Origin: Azolla caroliniana
Lineage: Eukaryota > Polypodiophyta
Length of the DNA stretch: 64,000 bases
Direction of reading: 5' to 3'
NCBI GenBank assembly: GCA_043228905.1
Contig: JBHGNT010000015.1
Coordinates: 1,550,001-1,614,000, forward strand
Below the pieces are notes generated by a model. The model searched no databases, was not told the DNA's origin, and saw nothing but the letters and a program-made list of their open reading frames with translations. Numbering within the stretch: the stretch's first letter is position 1; every line of letters starts with the position of its first letter. A program made the translations under genes and the position numbers. Below, one piece after another: positions 12,490-23,784 of the stretch.

Positions 12490-15400
12490 TTTCAGCATTA
12501 GCCAAGGTTGGCTTGGTTGTTAAATTTGTTGATGACAGGTGTACAATTCATGATTTGTCCAATGGGGATGTTATTATTGCTTTTGGCATTTATGTCGTGG
12601 GTTGTATAAGCTCGTAGATTATGAAAGATCTATAAATGATTCAACCTATGCAATACAAGATTCTCAGGCTATTTTAGATGCAAAGATTTGGCATCCACGC
12701 TTTGGTCATCTGAATTTTGCAAGTTTGCTTCGCTTGCAGAAATCTGAAATGGTGTCCTCCTTGCCCAAACTTGAGGCACCTCAGAAACATGTTTGTGAAG
12801 GTTGTATTTTGGGCAAAATGCAACGTTCATCCTTTCCAAAATATGGTTCAGTTAGAGCTTCGCAGAAATTGTAGCTCGTTCATAGCGATGTTTGTGGTCC
12901 TATGCAGACACATTCTCTTGCGAACTATCTTTATTTCGTGACTTTCATTGATAACTTTTCTAAGCATGCATGGGTATATCCATTGAAGGCGAAGTCCGAA
13001 GTGTTTTTGTGCTTCAAACAATTTCTAGCTTTGGTTGAGAATTTGTCAACATGTAAAATGGGCACCCTCCGTTTTGATCGGGGGGGGGGGGGGGGGGGGG
13101 GAGTATATGTCTTCTAAGTTTAATTCATTTCTGGCTGAACGTGGGATAAAACATCAGTGTACAGTGCCGTATACACCTCAACAAAATGGAGTTGCTGAAA
13201 GAAAGAACAGGTCACTCATGGAAATGGTGAGGTGTATGGTCAAAAGTCAGGCCTTACCACATAGTCTCTGGCTTCAGGCTGTCATGTGTGCAACATATGT
13301 ACTCAACAGGTGTCCCACTAAAGCATTGCACTCTATCACTCCATCTGAAGCTTGGCATGGCCAAAAGCCATATGTTGCTCATCTGCGTGTTTTTGGTTGT
13401 TTGGCATATGCATTAGTGCCTAAACAACAATGCAAAAAATTGGATGATAAAGCAGTGAAATGTATTTTTGTAGGATACAGTTCTGAAAGTAAAGGCTATC
13501 GTATGTATCATCCACAATCTAAACGCATTTTGGTTAGCTGTGATGTTGTTTTTGTGAAGGATGCAATTCAGCCACTTCTTTCATGTACGAAGGAGACATC
13601 AGTTAGCTCCAGAGATGTGTATGACACTTTGTTGCCTCTGTTTACAAGTGGACAGTTAAGTGTTGGCCCACTTGAGGCACCTTCTCAACCTTTGGAAGCT
13701 ACTCATAATGATGCAAATCATTCCATTTTTGATGCAGATCATTCCATTTCTGATGCAGACTTACATGATGCACTTATTAATGAGAGGGATGATATAGAGG
13801 AGGCAAAGATTGTGCCTAAATGGCTGTTGCAGACTTTGCAAGACAGTAAATTGGATTTTCCTTTGTCATATGGTACTCGTTCAGGTTATCATAGTGCTTC
13901 TTTTGCATCAAATTATTATGCTATAACGGCCTCTAGTCTTTGTGATGAGAATGAGCCTGTTTCTTTTGATGAAGCACAAAATTTAGAAAATTGGATGGTT
14001 GCTATGCAATCAGAATATGATATTATTATGAAGACTAGTACATGGTCTTTATGTGACTTGCCTCCTGGCAAGAAGGCTATTGGCACTGAGTGGGTATATA
14101 AGCTAAAGAGTAAACCTGATAGAACAATTGACAAGTATAAGGCTAGGCTTGTTGCGAAAGGTTATGCCCAAGAAAAAGGCATTGATTTTGATGAGACCTT
14201 TGCTCCCACCTGTTGTATGACTATTGTTCGTAGCATCTATGCAATTGCAGCTCATCGTGGTTGGAATGTACATCTGTTGGACATTAAAACAACATTTCTA
14301 AATGGTGATCTTCATGAGGAAGTGTATGTATCTCAACCTAGAAAGGGCATGAACACAAAGTGTGCAGGTTGAGAAAGGCATTATATGGCTTGAAGTAAGC
14401 ACCACATTCTTGGCTTGAAGCAAGCACCACAAGATAGATAAGTTAGAGAAATGAAATACTCAAGAAGAAGATTTATATTCACAAGTAGAATGAGAAATAC
14501 AAAATGTAGCAGTACAAGGAGTCACAACCGACTTAGTATGAAGTATGAGGAGGCTGCTTTATATAGAGTCACCCTCTCTCTTCATTAATTTTACAACAAC
14601 CATTCTCTCTCTCTTGGGGAATGTGAAGACTCATAGTCATGGGGAATATGTAACTCATTAGTTATGTGTCATAGAATATGATTCTATGACACATAGTTAA
14701 TGTGTAGAGAGTAGTGGTGTGACTCTTGACCTTTGAGTAATCATAGATTCTCAAAAGGTGTGTTCACACATTGTGCTATGTTGAGCTTGATTCTCAACAT
14801 TTACGTTTGAGTTTTCATGATGTTGGAGATGCATTTGATGTTGTTCTCTATCAACAGGCAGTTGGATGCTTTATTTACTTATGCATAACCCGACCTAACA
14901 TTCAGTTTGTTGTCTCTCAGATGAGCAGGTTTATGCATTGCCCAGGAGTTAAGCATTGGCAGGCAGTTAAGCGCATCTTTCGTTACTTGAGTGGTACCTG
15001 GTCACTTGGGTTGTTTTATCCCAAGGGGGGATCACTACCGCTAGACCTGCGTGCTTTTTTTGACTCTGATTGGGCTGGTTGTTATGTCACTCGTGTGTCC
15101 ACAAGTGGTTTTTGCTTCATGCTTGGTAGCTCATGCATATCTTGGTTGACCAAGAAGCAGCCTACTATGGCCACTTCTAGTTGTGAGGCTGAGTATAGGG
15201 TAACTTTCACAGCTACAGTTGAGTGTGCGTGGCTCAAATGCCTTTTAGCTGATTTGGGTGTTGGTCAGTCTTCTGCCACCACCATCTTCACTGACAATCA
15301 AAGTGCAATGGCAATTGCGAGGAACCTTGTGTTCCATGCTCACACTAAGCACATTGAGGTGCATTATCACTATGTCAGGGAAAGGTTCTCCGTTGGAGAG

Positions 15401-15538
15401 ATCAGTTTGGCTTATGTGCCCACGCAGGAGAACATTGCAGACCTCTTCACAAAGGCTCTGCCTAAGGAGAAGTTTGAAGCTTTCCGCAAAGCTTTAGGCC
15501 TAATCCCATTTGTGGATTCATCTCAATCCACATAGCTT
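12490..15538 (+). pseudogene. Ty1/copia polyprotein, broken
   Basis: Domains in copia order: GAG pre-integrase (WHPRFGHLN...CEGCILGK, about 12690-12840), integrase (first Asp in VHSDVCGP; second beside a G run; Glu in NGVAERKN), the N-terminal part of RVT_2 (TEWVYKLK...ARLVAKGYAQ, 14080-14370), and RNase H (SCEAEY, TDNQSA, 14860-15535). Breaks: a frame change near 12595, an in-frame TAG at 12872-12874, a frame change at the 22-G run (13080-13101), and loss of the central reverse transcriptase including the YVDD box, replaced by about 400 unrelated bases (14385-14800). Gag, the primer-binding site and the 5' LTR are missing. Defective. Confidence 0.9.
14385..14800 (-). mobile_element. LTR-like insert inside the copia reverse transcriptase
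   Basis: After the RVT_2 segment the frame enters about 400 bp with no copia homology. A near repeat GGCTTGAAG(T/C)AAGCACCACA occurs twice at its left edge (about 14388 and 14415). Read on the minus strand, the insert begins TGTTGAGAATC, carries a TATA-like CTCTATATAAAG and ends in T-rich sequence, as a solo LTR would. An imperfect hairpin around GTGTCATAGAAT (14668-14698) is visible. No clean target duplication was found, so the LTR identity is tentative. Confidence 0.4.
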
Positions 15539-15598
15539 GGCATTTGTTTAACCATGAGTGTCAGCTCCTTGTTCAACGCATCACTCCCAAGGGGGCTT

Positions 15599-15774
15599 TG
15601 TTGACATATTTTGGTAGTGATGTGTGTGAACACATTTAGGACATTAATGTGTGAACACACTTAGGACTACAAGGGTATTTTTTCCCTCTTTAGGAGTTTT
15701 TTCCCCCTGTCCATAAAAACTCTCATAATCCTAAAGTGATGAAGCTTTTTGGGATTCAATGCAAGAACCCAACA
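15599..15774 (+). repeat. Probable 3' LTR of the copia element
   Basis: A polypurine tract AAGGGGG ends just before TGTTGACATATT at 15599, as expected at a copia 3' LTR start. The segment ends AACCCAACA at 15774, so the ends form the short inverted pair TGTTG...CAACA. It lies 61 bp past the RNase H stop. Internal direct words GTGTGAACACA occur twice. The 5' LTR is absent, so length cannot be confirmed by pairing. Confidence 0.6.
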
Positions 15775-16382
15775 TCACCAAGCAAAAATATAAAGATAAA
15801 CCCAAGCTAAACTTCCCTTTTCTAAGAGGTTGATTCTCAAACTACGAATCATGAAAACTTATTACATCTGAATATGTTCATTTATTAATCTCTGAGTCTT
15901 GACAAGCTTTGTGATTTCTATTTGAGTACACGTACTAACCTAAATTATGTACATTTGGTAAAGAGAGAGAAACATAAATGTGGCAACTCATGTTATTACC
16001 AAACATGATTGTTACCTGGAGTATGAACCAAAGGAGGTAAAATATTCACAATGTTCCAACTAACTACTCTTTAAGAGTATGGCATTGTGAGTTCTTCAAA
16101 CAAACCCAAAAAAGAGAGATAATGAGACTGCTAGGGCATTTTATTATTAACGGTAACTGGGAGACCATATCAATAATTCCTTGTTGTTTCACTGTCTTGT
16201 ATAAATCCAATGTTCACATGAAAACATCCGGAAGTTCAAATATGATCACCCCTCATGGCTATGCACCATGCCATAGTCAAATGAAATTCCTTGAATCTCT
16301 ATCAAATACGACGTGGTTCTCTTTTTATATTCATCAATGTCAGAAAACAATATGGTGCATTTTCTTCACCAGAGGTATTGAT
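15775..16382. other. Gene-free spacer
   Basis: No coding or repeat structure recognised between the copia LTR and the duplicated segment behind the PPR gene. Confidence 0.4.
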
Positions 16383-16838
16383 GGCATTTAGGAGAGTCGA
16401 AAAGTCATGTGTTTTACTAGGATTGGTAAAAGGGCATGATATGTTTAACTTCTTGCCTTCTCGATCATTCACCTCTTTGCATCTTCAGATAGCTTTTGAC
16501 GGTGGACTGCATATCCTTCTTGCGATACCTTTGTGAGAGCATTATGTCTCTAATCCAATGAATGAACCTTCCAAACTGCATGTCACCAGCAACATCTTGG
16601 CCATTAACATGCCCCATGTTTAATTCTAATGGCTTTAGGAGAGTTGACAAGTCATGTTCTTTACAAGGATTGATAAAAAGGACGTGTTATGGTTAACTTC
16701 TTGCCTTCTCGATCATACACCTCTTTAATGGTGAACTGCATTTCTTTCTTATGATATTTTCATGTGAGCATTGTGTCTCCTAACTTCATTTCACCAGCAA
16801 CATCTTGGCCATTAACATGCTCCATGTTTAATTCTCAT
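16383..16838. repeat. 247-bp direct duplication at the PPR 3' end
   Basis: Two tandem copies, 16383-16629 and 16630-16838, share GGC(A)TTTAGGAGAGT, AACTTCTTGCCTTCTCGATC, CACCAGCAACATCTTGGCC and CCATGTTTAATTCT. The second copy has lost about 40 bases. It overlaps the last codons of the PPR frame, so the duplication reaches into coding sequence. Confidence 0.75.
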
Positions 16839-18347
16839 TGCTTCAATCTTATCTGCATCCAATTGCATTGCGGCATCTGCATACATATTACGCATACAAA
16901 CATATGGGATAGGATTCTTTTCATCCAATTGTATTGCATGTTCGAAAGCCATTCTTCCAAGCTTTAAATCCCCCAATTTTTGACAAGCACCTAACAAAGC
17001 AGTCCATACTGGAAAATAATCTGATGTTGGCATCTTCTCGATCACAGCTAATGCCTTATCAAAGTGTCCAGCACGACCAAAAAGATCAACCATGCAAGCA
17101 TGATGCTCTAACGTCGGTAAAATACCATAACACGTGCTCATAGTCTCAAAGTACATTTCACCCTTTTCTATTAGGCCTGCGTGACGACATGCATTAAGCA
17201 CCACGGTGAAAGTCACTAGATTTGGTTGTATTTGTTGACTTATCATTTTGTTGAACATTTCAACCACAATATCATGCTTTCCATGTTGGGCATATCCTGC
17301 CAGAAGCACCGTCCAAGTGACGACATCCTGAATTGGAAGCTCATCAAATACTCCTTGCGCTTTACCAAGTGCACCACATTTTGAATACATTTCCAACAAT
17401 GCAGTACCAACCAAGATATTTTCCTTAAGCAATCTTTCTCTAGAAATATCACCATGTAACTCTTGACCTTTCTCTATGGCTCCTATGTTACCGCATGCTT
17501 TCAAGATGCATACAAATGTGGATGCATCGGGACAGAAACCTGAGCATCGCATTTGTTCAAAGCAATTCAGAGCTAACTCACTATCCCCATGTTGGACATA
17601 ACCCATTATTAATGTAGTCCAGGAGACTAGATTTTGTATAGGCAGTTCATCAAATATGTCATGAGCTTTTGAAAGCGCACCACATTTGGCATACATATCT
17701 ACTAAAGCACCCCCGACCATAACATCTTTTTTGAGCAAACCTTCTCTAATGATCTCAGAATGTATCTCTTGACCCTTACAAGTTGCTCGAATGATTCCAC
17801 AAGCTTTCAATATACAAACAAATGTTCTCCCATCGGGAGAGAAACCTTCATTTCTCATTCTATTGAAACAATTCAACGCATCTTCAGCATGACCATATTG
17901 AACGTACCCTGCTATAAGAGCAGTCCACGACACAACATTTCGGGTGGTAAGTTGATCTAATACTTCTTGGGCTTTGACAAGAGCACCGCATCTCGCATAA
18001 AAGCTAATTAAAGTGGTTCCTACATAAATGTCTTTTTCAAGTATTCCTCTTCTTAGAATATGAGCATGGATTTGAATTCCTTCATTGAGGTCTTTTCTCT
18101 TGGCACAAATCTTTAACAAGGAGACAAGTGTAGAGTCCTTGCTCAATCTTGTGGCAGTAGAAGAAGAAGCACAAGAAGCCATTCCAAAAGGGCGTATTGA
18201 CATGAAAAAAACGTGAGTGTTTTGTAGATATGTTTGAAAGAGAGATGTCAGAAATATAGATGGAAGAATACCTTCAGGGAAGCACGTGGGAGGGAGATTG
18301 GTATCACAAAGAACGTCTGCAGAAGAGCAAGTGACGGATGAAAACAA
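16812..18347 (-). CDS. PLS-class pentatricopeptide repeat protein, E-domain truncated
   Basis: Intronless frame of 511 aa; internal Met 49 and Met 56 are alternative starts. From about residue 100 it holds a regular run of S, P and L motifs: VVSWTALIAGYVQYG..., TFVCILKACG, DVMVGGALVDMYAKCGAL, repeated three times, then L2, S2 and E motifs (WTALLGACQKLGDL, IPYVCMRNMYADA). PLS PPR proteins bind organellar transcripts, usually as C-to-U editing specificity factors. The frame stops at IEAMRIKHGAC, in the middle of the second E motif, with no E+ or DYW domain. The stop lies in the duplicated 3' segment, so the C terminus was probably lost by rearrangement. It may still act with a DYW partner in trans, or it may be a pseudogene. 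Confidence 0.88.
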   Translation of the reverse strand: MFSSVTCSSADVLCDTNLPPTCFPEGILPSIFLTSLFQTYLQNTHVFFMSIRPFGMASCASSSTATRLSKDSTLVSLLKICAKRKDLNEGIQIHAHILRRGILEKDIYVGTTLISFYARCGALVKAQEVLDQLTTRNVVSWTALIAGYVQYGHAEDALNCFNRMRNEGFSPDGRTFVCILKACGIIRATCKGQEIHSEIIREGLLKKDVMVGGALVDMYAKCGALSKAHDIFDELPIQNLVSWTTLIMGYVQHGDSELALNCFEQMRCSGFCPDASTFVCILKACGNIGAIEKGQELHGDISRERLLKENILVGTALLEMYSKCGALGKAQGVFDELPIQDVVTWTVLLAGYAQHGKHDIVVEMFNKMISQQIQPNLVTFTVVLNACRHAGLIEKGEMYFETMSTCYGILPTLEHHACMVDLFGRAGHFDKALAVIEKMPTSDYFPVWTALLGACQKLGDLKLGRMAFEHAIQLDEKNPIPYVCMRNMYADAAMQLDADKIEAMRIKHGAC

Positions 18348-19701
18348 GCATTCTTCCTTTCTCTCATCGCTACTCTTTTTGTTGAAATTGTTTCCTAACC
18401 AAATGTTCTGACTCTTGAGACCAACATTTCGGGAGATTTAGCTTTAATTTGGAAATGGGAACTAGTAGCGACTGCAATTTCGGATTACCGCGTACTACTC
18501 GAAAAATTGCCGGAATTTTTCTTCTTTGTCGAAGGACCAGAATGGTGTAGGCTTGTAGCATTCACAAGAGAAGGGTACACAGAGAATGAGCCTAAGACTC
18601 ATGATTCTAGGCCATTTCCCATTAAATCACCCTCCACCGTCAATGAACTGTTTTGACTTGAGAGTTTAACACGTCTTCATATTACACATAACGTCAAGAG
18701 TGGATTCACTTCTGAGTCAAATTTCGTGATGAGATGAAAGCCCTTATGAATGCTCTTCTTGTTAACATGGCCCAATTGAAAATGGCATATTCATTACATG
18801 AAGAGATGGTTCACTACTACATCCAACATCGTCATGTGATGAAAGCCCTCTCTGATGATCTTTGTGTTAACTTGGCACAATGCTTTTGGGATTGGATTCA
18901 CCTTAAGTTGGCTTGATGAAGCAACTCAGACGTCATATGCATTGACAACAATTTAATTAGAAAATGGAGTGTTCAATCTATGAAGAGAGATGGTGGTGGG
19001 TTTAATAAAAATAAGATAAAAGATTGTTTATCTGCCATTGTTACATGAGTAGATGACTGTTTATATCTAGGAATAAAATAACCAAATTTGAAGCAATTTT
19101 AAATTATGCTTGCCACAAAAATAGTGATAAACTCTACTTAATGCCAAAAAATACTTATTCAATATTGATTTGATTGTACCATCTAACCTCCCAAAGGATG
19201 TTTTGGGCAAGAACATATATATTGACAAGATTATGAAACTGATGTAATGTACAACTTAAAAAATCTGCGCGAAAGATTACTTCAAAACTACAATTTCTGC
19301 ATGGAAGAGTTGAAGTTGCCATAACATAGTTAAGTTGAAGTTTTGAGTGCCCTTGTGTGTAACAAGACAAGAAATTGTCTCATTCATCCAGTCATGCACA
19401 TGAGCAACAAACAAGTATGAAATTTAAGCAACTGCAGCTACATGACGTGATTATCACTAGTTGCCATAGCATAGTTCGGTTGAAGCAGCAAGATATCCTT
19501 GTGTCTTCACATCAAACGATCATATATTTATACGCACATAAGCAACAAAATATGACAGACTTTAAACTTGGTCGTATTCAAAATAGATTTACAGGCAAGA
19601 ACCATATGAAATAATTGGTTTGAATAAAATATGTAAAAGATTTACAGACACTGTAAAACACATTCCAGAAGTTAACAAAAAAATATTGGGAGGGTTGATG
19701 T
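18348..19701. other. Spacer between PPR and rhomboid genes
   Basis: No gene recognised. Around 18733-18890 two diverged copies of about 104 bp begin ATGAAAGCCCT and contain GTTAAC(A/T)TGGC.CAAT. A short plus-strand frame covers both, but its only feature is this internal duplication. Confidence 0.4.
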
Positions 19702-21848
19702 TTAACTACAAAGTTGAGTACATAATTCTTGCAAAACAGAGTTTGATTGACTAGCAGAAGTTGAAGCAGTCTTGTTGTTCTTCAAGCATGTCATTACCAA
19801 GTTATCCCCTGTTGTGAGAGTCTGTTCCAAAGAGAAAATATTAGCTTTGACCTGAATAGAAAACTTGAATATTATTGCAGAATAATGCCATAGTCATATA
19901 TTGACTATATGTGATTGTTCTTATGCAAACTTACACTGCAAGTGGCACTGACATCGTCACAATTCCACCTTGATGTAGGAACACAACTCACATAATGGCA
20001 CCATGTGCATTTCTTATTCCCATCCACTCCTCGGAATACCAGTACAAAAACAATAGCAAATCTGTGTATGCAATTGAAGAGTAAATGTGTTGCTAAGGCA
20101 TTCGGCCAATAAGATAAAAGATTAAGATAGTCTATTCAATGGGATAAATAAGGCTCTTACCCAGCGATTAGAAGTACTAGGGCAATGAGAAACAAGATGT
20201 ATTGATACAGTTTATGCTTTTTTGTCGGAGATTGAACTTCATAACCAGCGGGTATATATGCACGGTTTACCCAACCAAATTGAGGTCTCAAAAGCAGCAC
20301 AAAACCAGAGAGAAAGCCCACGATAAAGCCTCCTATATGAGCAAAATTGTCAACGTGTGGCAGAATGCCGACAGCCAAATTCAATGCTACCACAAGAACA
20401 AGGGTAACTAAAGCTGCAAACTGAAACCAAAACAAAGATATACTACCCTCTGTTTAGTTTTTAGTTAAAGATGAAGGAATAGGTCATAGAAGCACAATAA
20501 ATGTGAGTAATATATGTACTAAAACAAATCGGTCCTGAATAGTTCAGTTCAAAAGAAATGACCTTGTTAGCATAGATTGACCAGTTCGTAATCAGTTCTG
20601 ATAACATGGCTCCTAGTAAGCCAAAAACAGCACCCGAGGCTCCAACTGAAATCCTTGATTGCAGAAACAATGCTGATAGTAGACTACCCCCGAGGCCAGA
20701 TAACAAGTAAACAATCCCAATTTTCACTGTCACAGTAGTTAGTCAGTTTAGGCAATGTTCTACAATATCAAAAATACCTTTCTAAGGCAAAGGTATCAAA
20801 AGATACCATACTCTTATAGTTTTAGAATATTGAAGATGTTGGGACTTATTTCACACCAGCGAGACTGATTTTCTTGGCAGAAATGTCGGGATTTCTCGAG
20901 AGAGATACTGCATTAGGATTTACCCTGTACAATCTTCTCATTACACCATCCATCTAGTGATGTGCTTAATTAGCGCAAAGCTCAAAATCTCGTTGCTTAA
21001 AGAGGGCACTGAGAAGTTCTTGGTTAGATCCTATTGCAGTAAATCTCTCTTTGAAGAAATTCCAAAAACATTTCTTACAGATCTGGTACATATTGTCATG
21101 GTTTCACTGACTCAAAATACCCCAAATTCATCGACATGTAGCTTACATTTTAGAAGCTAGTAACAGTAGTATTTTTCATACATATTTTCTATAAAAACAA
21201 ACAATAAAGAATCTAATTTCAAATGACACCACTATATATGAAGAGGTTTTTACTTACAAAATCCGAACTCTTGTTCTAATTTGATCCCAATGAAGAGTAA
21301 GCTCAGCATGTTAGCTAATATATGAACAACGCCTGCATGCAACCAAAGGCAAGTAATAAGGCGCCAGCCTTGATGATTATGCACGACCTTGTTTGTATCA
21401 AGGGCACCCAGTTGCTGCAACCTGCCCAAATGGCATAATAAAAAAAAACTTACAGAACATTTCAAGAGTTAATACAAAAATTTTGGTGATTAAACCTCAT
21501 CATATTATATGTGGGAAATACTGTAGCATAGAGACACAAACCACTAGAGGGAGTACCTTTTGCAGGTACACCTCAAAATAAATATATAATTGGAAGAGAA
21601 GATAGAGTCCGGAAGGATAATGTATCCTACATATCCTTTACAAATTTCAAATAGAGCAATTCGCTACAGCAAGAAACATTGCTAAGAATCTCTAACTCAT
21701 CAAGACCTTAGCTCTGATCTTAAATAAACTGTGATCAAACTGTCTTTCCAGAGGATGACACAAGATTACTGGAGAATCTAGTGTGCCTGTGTAATTCCTC
21801 TTGCTTTTGTATCCTAACATATATGAGAATTCACACACAGAGAGAGAG

Positions 21849-21885
<37 letters not shown>

Positions 21886-23446
21886 CATGCCATGCACACA
21901 ACTTAAGCAACAGTTTGCCTCAAACTTCTGTAACTACCTAACATGAAATCTTAGTGATAACAATCCTTCTTTCAAGCATACTTTGCAGTTGCATTGATCT
22001 CTCTTCCCTTAAAGGCCTTTGAATACTGGCAGATGCAATATTTCATGGATGGCTGGCTGAAATCGCCATCCTAATATACATGAAACTTATTGAGACATAT
22101 GCAGGTCAATTCATGCACACTTTCCGAGATAATGAGGAGTCCTGAACAGTTCACTTTTAAGTTTGGTTATTACGTCCCCTCTCCTAACTTTCTATCAAAA
22201 GAAATTTCTTTCCATGCAAATGCTTTAATTTGTAGTCTCAACTGCTTTTCTTCATATGAAATACCTCTCCATTGTTTATGCTGACTCAATTGTCACTACT
22301 CAATTTATATGTCTATGTATTAACCTGGATTAGATCTTATATATTGCCTCTCCTAACTTTGCTACATCTACTAGCATTCTTTGGATAATATGCCTAATCT
22401 GTTCTCTCAATTAACCTTCTTCACATAATATGCTTAATATGTTCTCTCTACTAGCATTCTTCACATAATATGCTTAATCTGTTCATTTTTGTGTGCCCTC
22501 TCCATTGAATGTCGAACAATCAAATAGGAGGGTATGCATATGTGTACACAATTAGTTTTACATAATATGCTTAATCTGTTCTCGCTACTAGTATTCTTCA
22601 CATGAAAAGTCTTCATAGCTTTGCTGACTCTGTTGCCTCTACTTAGCCTCTCCATATGAATTTTTCTTTATAAATGACTCTATTAACATTGGTTCATAGT
22701 TGCCACTGGCAAGTAAGATAGGGATATGTTATTAAAACATATTCATTACTATGATTTGAATCTGATATACTAATCAGTTAAATAAAATACACATAAACTA
22801 GCTCCAGTTATGAAATTAGATATAAGACAGATAATGTGGTTACTATCTTAGCCCTGTTTCGATGCATATAAAGCACATGATGAGTTGAAAAAGGGTCCAA
22901 TTTTACTTGAATACAAGATGCAAAATCTGGTTATGTCAGGATGCCTAACTTTTTTTCTAAATAAGTGCTTTTGCTTGGGGCTTATCATTAATCATCTGTG
23001 CCTACTACCCTTCTTAATGTGAAATGTCTCCCCATTGCTGTGCTCTTCAGAATCTTGGAAAAGATCGAGGGACAAACCTAATTTTATTTGATATTTTTAT
23101 GAAAATGTGAATTAGAGGGGAGAGAGAGAGAGAGAGAAACTTACGCACGAGATGAAGGACCAAAGAGAGGATTCTCGCTGAGAGGTTGGAATGAGAAACG
23201 ATGAAGAAACTTGGCGACGCACTTGCCATCTACAGTGTTCTTGGGGCAATTGTTGATATACATGGTGAGCAGAAACATGATCACATTCACAACGACAACG
23301 AGGGGAATGAGAAGGGAAATCCTCCTCTCCTTCGCCTCTTCAGGGAAATGCAGGGGCACACCAGAGTCTTGAACAGGGTATACATCTTTCCGACTCCTGA
23401 CTGATCTGTGGGTCATGGCTACTTTCTTCTCGAGATCTTCCCCCAT
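19702..23446 (-). CDS. Rhomboid-like intramembrane serine protease
   Basis: Six exons on the minus strand, in transcript order: 23446-23145, 21421-21258, 20726-20563, 20420-20161, 20061-19935, 19821-19702 (378 aa). Phases 2,1,0,2,0 all match. The start at 23446 follows a long CT/GA leader; an upstream in-frame ATG would only add translated GA repeat. The N-terminal cytosolic part is followed by a hydrophobic segment (about aa 37-55), the [17 protein letters not shown] block, the [15 protein letters not shown] loop and [10 protein letters not shown]. The catalytic Ser lies in GASGA (exon 3) and the catalytic His in FAHIGGF (exon 4), so the dyad is intact. A Cys-rich tail ([15 protein letters not shown]) is typical of plant secretory-pathway rhomboids (RBL1/2-like), probably Golgi or other endomembrane. 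Intron 1 is about 1.7 kb. Confidence 0.93.
21835..21883. repeat. (GA)n/(TG)n microsatellite in rhomboid intron 1
   Basis: A GA run (about 21835-21850) leads into an uninterrupted TG run of about 15 units. It produces a spurious minus-strand His-Thr frame that I do not annotate. Confidence 0.85.
22340..22640. repeat. Short minisatellite in rhomboid intron 1
   Basis: Four or five diverged units share the words CTACTAGCATTCTT, CACATAATATGCTTAAT and CTGTTCTCTC, with spacing of roughly 50-60 bp. No coding content. Confidence 0.6.
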
Positions 23447-23475
23447 GCCGCTCAAATGTGAATCCGATTCAAAGA

Positions 23476-23479
<4 letters not shown>

Positions 23480-23515
<36 letters not shown>
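23480..23515. repeat. (TC)n microsatellite in the rhomboid 5' leader
   Basis: About 18 uninterrupted TC units lie 34 bases upstream of the rhomboid start codon. They read as GA on the transcribed strand. Confidence 0.85.
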
Positions 23516-23518
<3 letters not shown>

Positions 23519-23784
23519 TCTGCTAGAGAGATTGGCAGAGAGCAGGGGTGGGCTATGGGGTGTCTTAGAGCTCACTCTGCACCCCAGAACAAGAACAACA
23601 GAGTATCATCCATGGCAGGACCTCAGAAATAGAAGGTCCATGGATTTTAAATACATACATATAAGAGGTGAGGTGAGCATGTGAACAACAGAAAAACAAA
23701 AACAGAGTCTCTCTCTCTGTCTCTCTCTCCACCGACTCTTTTTCGGATCTACATTGATATAACATCTCACTGATTTTATTGCTC

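Noticed and set aside
18734-18916. Small plus-strand frame upstream of the PPR gene.
   Set aside because: Its only structure is an internal DNA duplication; no domain or start context was recognised.
23447-23575. N-terminal extension of the rhomboid protein from an upstream Met.
   Set aside because: It would translate the GA microsatellite into Arg-Glu repeats; the Met at 23446 fits rhomboid N termini.
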